NCBI GenBank assembly: GCA_033557835.1
Contig: JAWQRO010000228.1
Span: 1 to 47,689 of the forward strand
Source: Helochares maculicollis
Taxonomy: Eukaryota; Arthropoda; Insecta; Coleoptera; Hydrophilidae
Direction of reading: 5' to 3'
Length of the DNA stretch: 47,689 nt
Below the pieces are notes generated by a model. The model was not told where the DNA came from. It saw nothing but the letters and a program-made list of their open reading frames with translations, and did no database searches. Positions 45,507 to 47,689 of this stretch are shown piece by piece (positions within the stretch are counted from its first letter, which is position 1; each line of letters starts with the position of its first letter). The position numbers and the translations under genes are program-made.

Positions 45507-46012
45507 ATGTCATTATTTATTGTCAGAAAATATTTCAATAATATTAATTTAAAAATCGAAAAACTAAAATCATCTCAGTATAATAATAACGTATGTTACT
45601 CATGCCAACCTATATTACCCACCTAGATTGCCAACCTATATTACTGTTATAAAAAAGCTTAAAAAATTTGACTCATTTACAGCAAAACGGCGTCATCCGA
45701 TCAGAACAGTACTCCACGCAGAGATAGCAGTGTTCAAATTGACACTCACTGTAATGAAGATGAAATTACTCCTCTTGTATTGAATTCATACCCAACTGTG
45801 AGGCTAGTTACAAGACACAATGGAACGTGCCTAATGATTGTCGTTCCGTTAATAATACTCGGATTTGTCATTCGTAAGTGCTGATTTTGAATTATTGCTC
45901 TAGCCAATACGCACGTGTTTGCAAGACATCCAATACAGCCTTCATTTAACATCATTATTTTTTAGGTGCGTGCTATAGTCCTCATACCGGTCCTAGTTCT
46001 TTGGATAATTAA
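45507..46012 (+). CDS. small single-pass membrane protein, about 102 aa, three exons proposed (cluster gene 3)
   Basis: The firm part is exon 45683-45873 (acceptor CTCATTTACAG), a 92-bp intron (GTAAGT...TTATTTTTTAG) and exon 45966-46012. The exon encodes ASSDQNSTPRRDSSVQIDTH, an acidic stretch NEDEITPLVLNS with a dileucine-like EITPLV, then one membrane span (TCLMIVVPLIILGFVI). As in genes 1 and 2, a phase-1 intron follows the span. The tail is RACYSPHTGPSSLDN. The frame is closed by a stop upstream of the acceptor, so a first exon is required. The best candidate is 45507-45577, an ATG frame of 23 codons ending in phase 2 at a weak donor (CA|GTATAA). The first exon is uncertain, the rest is good. 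An N-glycosylation-type NGT precedes the span. Family not recognised. Confidence 0.6.
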
Positions 46013-46076
46013 ATTCTCTCAGTTGCTAGTTGTAGATTTTGTTTAAATATTATTTACCCTAAAAGACAATACATGT

Positions 46077-46082
46077 ATTAAA
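46077..46082 (+). terminator. ATTAAA polyadenylation signal of cluster gene 3
   Basis: The common variant ATTAAA, 64 bases past the stop at 46012. Confidence 0.4.
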
Positions 46083-46570
46083 TACAACAAACACTATATT
46101 ATTGAATTTACAAAAACGACAGTGCTCTTTTCTCTATCGGTCCAGTGTTTTCATCTAATGGAAAGAAATGTAATTGCCCAAAGATGTAAAAATCTTAAAA
46201 ACGAATTAACCCTTGTCTTCTATCAATAATTCGGGCTTATTCATGGTCACACTGCTGTGTCCTGTAGAGAGAAAAAGCAGCACATGGGTCGTTTTTTCAT
46301 TATTTTCAATTTCTCACAGAATAGAAAAAGGTTCTACAAAATAACTATTATAACACAATTTCAAGCAGGGTAGCTATTAGATTAAGACAAGTGTGATATA
46401 TTTGCAAAAAAATCTCTTTATAACGTTTGTAATTTACGACGAAATAACAAGCAATGTGTAACAATAGATTTTTAAGGAATTCTACACGTATAATACAAAG
46501 ACCAGTAAGAAACCTGAAAACATTCTTTTATTAAGGGATGCATTTTTAGAAAAATTTTACCTGAATATGG
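46083..46570. other. no gene recognised
   Basis: AT-rich spacer between cluster genes 3 and 4. A minus-strand acceptor-like TTTTTCTCTCTACAG occurs near 46265 without a clear exon. TATATATATATATC at 46573-46586 may be the TATA region of the next gene. Confidence 0.35.
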
Positions 46571-46657
46571 AGTATATATATATATCTGTCCAACTCTTTG
46601 TGTCTTTCTGTTTGTCCTCAGTTTGGCTTGTGTGCTGTTGTGTTTCATCAGTTCAAA

Positions 46658-47042
46658 ATGTTATCCGAAGAAAATTTTGTAAGTGAAGAAGAGTTATGTG
46701 TTATAACGATTAGAGAACGACCTCCATTGGAGGCAAACAAACATAAAACTGAAAAAACCGAAAGCTTCGTAAACTTCGTATATGGTGCTCTTACAATTAC
46801 ATTGTTCGTCGTGCTGGCTATGATCTTCGTTCAAGCAATGCCTTGGTAAGTCACTTCATATTTTATGCAAAACTTGCATTCGATTTTAATTTTAAAAAAA
46901 GTAGTCTCAAATTAGAAAATACTTGGTATTATATTGTAGTAGTTGTTCCATCAAACCGAGCCCGTCCAACTTCATAGAAATTACTTTACTTTCTGAGGGG
47001 AATTTCAGTCTGGAGGGAAAAAAAGAAATAAACAAACAATGA
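46658..47042 (+). CDS. small single-pass membrane protein, about 97 aa, two exons proposed (cluster gene 4)
   Basis: Exon 46658-46845 (ATG to donor TTG|GTAAGT) and, less certainly, exon 46940-47042 (acceptor ATATTGTAG), with a 94-bp intron. It starts MLSEENFVSEEELCVITIRE, continues with a charged part (RPPLEANKHKTEKTE) and one membrane span of about 23 residues (VNFVYGALTITLFVVLAMIF). The intron again follows the span directly, here in phase 2. The tail begins CSCSIKPSPSNFIEI and ends in GKKEINKQ. Read through without splicing, the frame would stop just after the span. Upstream, TCAGTT at 46618 could be an initiator or, given the preceding pyrimidine tract, a splice acceptor. It lacks a canonical dileucine motif. 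Family not recognised. Confidence 0.55.
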
Positions 47043-47689
47043 ATCATTCCCTACATGGAAGTGAGATCGCCGCTAAATATCGCAAAAAAAATTTATTACT
47101 CATCCATATCTAGCTTTCGTTATGAGTGGGATACCCTTGCATCAAACCATGGAATTGCTGTACACGAAGACAATTTTGTAATAATAGTTGCCTATACTAT
47201 TTGGTATTATAACCAACAAAACATTCACATTTAGATATTTCACGTAATCCTTCATTTTGTATTACTGCTATTAAAGCAAAGTTAACGTAAATTATTTCTT
47301 GGATAAACCAAACGAATTCAAAGACCTACATGATATTACCAATGGACATAACTTGTTTGTAGCTATTATTTAATAGCGAAAATTGTTAGTCTTCATTGCT
47401 ACTTTAATCTTTTTTTTTCAACAATGTATCTATTTTACGTTTGTTTTATATTCTGAACTTCCAAACTTAGCAGTTCTTATAGATTATATCTATCCTAAAT
47501 CGTTATTCTTTCAAATATTTTTTTGAGGACAACGTAACTGAAGAATGATTGTAGATACATTGATCTGGCTTGATTCAAGCTCCCAAAACTTCTCACCTCG
47601 TTTTACTCGTGTACGTTTTGATATGCAACTCTTATAAAAGTACTTCTTTATTCGGCTACACTTAATTCCAAACCTTCATCAGTCTTACA
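47043..47689. other. right edge, no gene recognised
   Basis: AT-rich, with a poly-T run near 47410. No frame, repeat or RNA gene is recognised on either strand. Confidence 0.4.

Noticed and set aside
1..47689. CRISPR arrays, bacterial operons, rRNA or tRNA genes
   Set aside because: Spliced eukaryotic genes dominate. No regularly spaced repeats or rRNA sequence were seen. I could not scan rigorously for tRNA folds, so a tRNA gene cannot be wholly excluded.

Overview
The window is strongly AT-rich eukaryotic DNA with spliced genes, short GT-AG introns (60-120 bp beside kilobase ones), AATAAA signals and a high load of Tc1/mariner DNA transposons. Together with a PDE11-type phosphodiesterase of insect character, this points to an insect or a close arthropod relative. 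I cannot name the species.

Layout. Positions 1-3280 are a pile-up of decayed mariner copies of at least four lineages: one runs off the left edge, two are mauritiana (Mos1)-like, one is internally deleted with perfect ends, and one is an antisense remnant. Positions 3281-20777 are mostly non-coding. They hold a 120-bp tandem duplication, a 1.4-kb non-autonomous element (R-A), a reversed mariner and another mauritiana-like mariner. Positions 20778-34943 carry the main gene: eight exons (+ strand) of Pde11, a dual-GAF cyclic-nucleotide phosphodiesterase. All splice phases join, and the catalytic domain and stop codon are intact. Two further mariners sit in its introns. A second, inverted copy of R (R-B) lies at 37927-39535, followed by two hairpins and a piggyBac transposase C-terminal fragment.

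Positions 41291-47042 are a compact gene region. It starts with an intact thioredoxin-fold reading frame that looks like the last domain of a PDIA5-type disulfide isomerase. It continues with four small spliced genes for single-pass membrane proteins: two on the minus strand (41893-42204, 43816-44190) and two on the plus strand (about 45507-46012, 46658-47042). I recognise no family for them. They share a design: a hydrophilic N-terminal domain, one membrane span, and a short intron directly after the span leading to a short tail exon. Three have an acidic dileucine-like motif. This cluster is the best candidate for something undescribed.

Pde11 would hydrolyse cAMP/cGMP in the cytosol, the PDI-like domain would act on disulfides, and the small proteins may be sorted through endosomal membranes (inference). 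Nothing in the sequence links these groups into one pathway. The transposons are all visibly broken and look like fossils.
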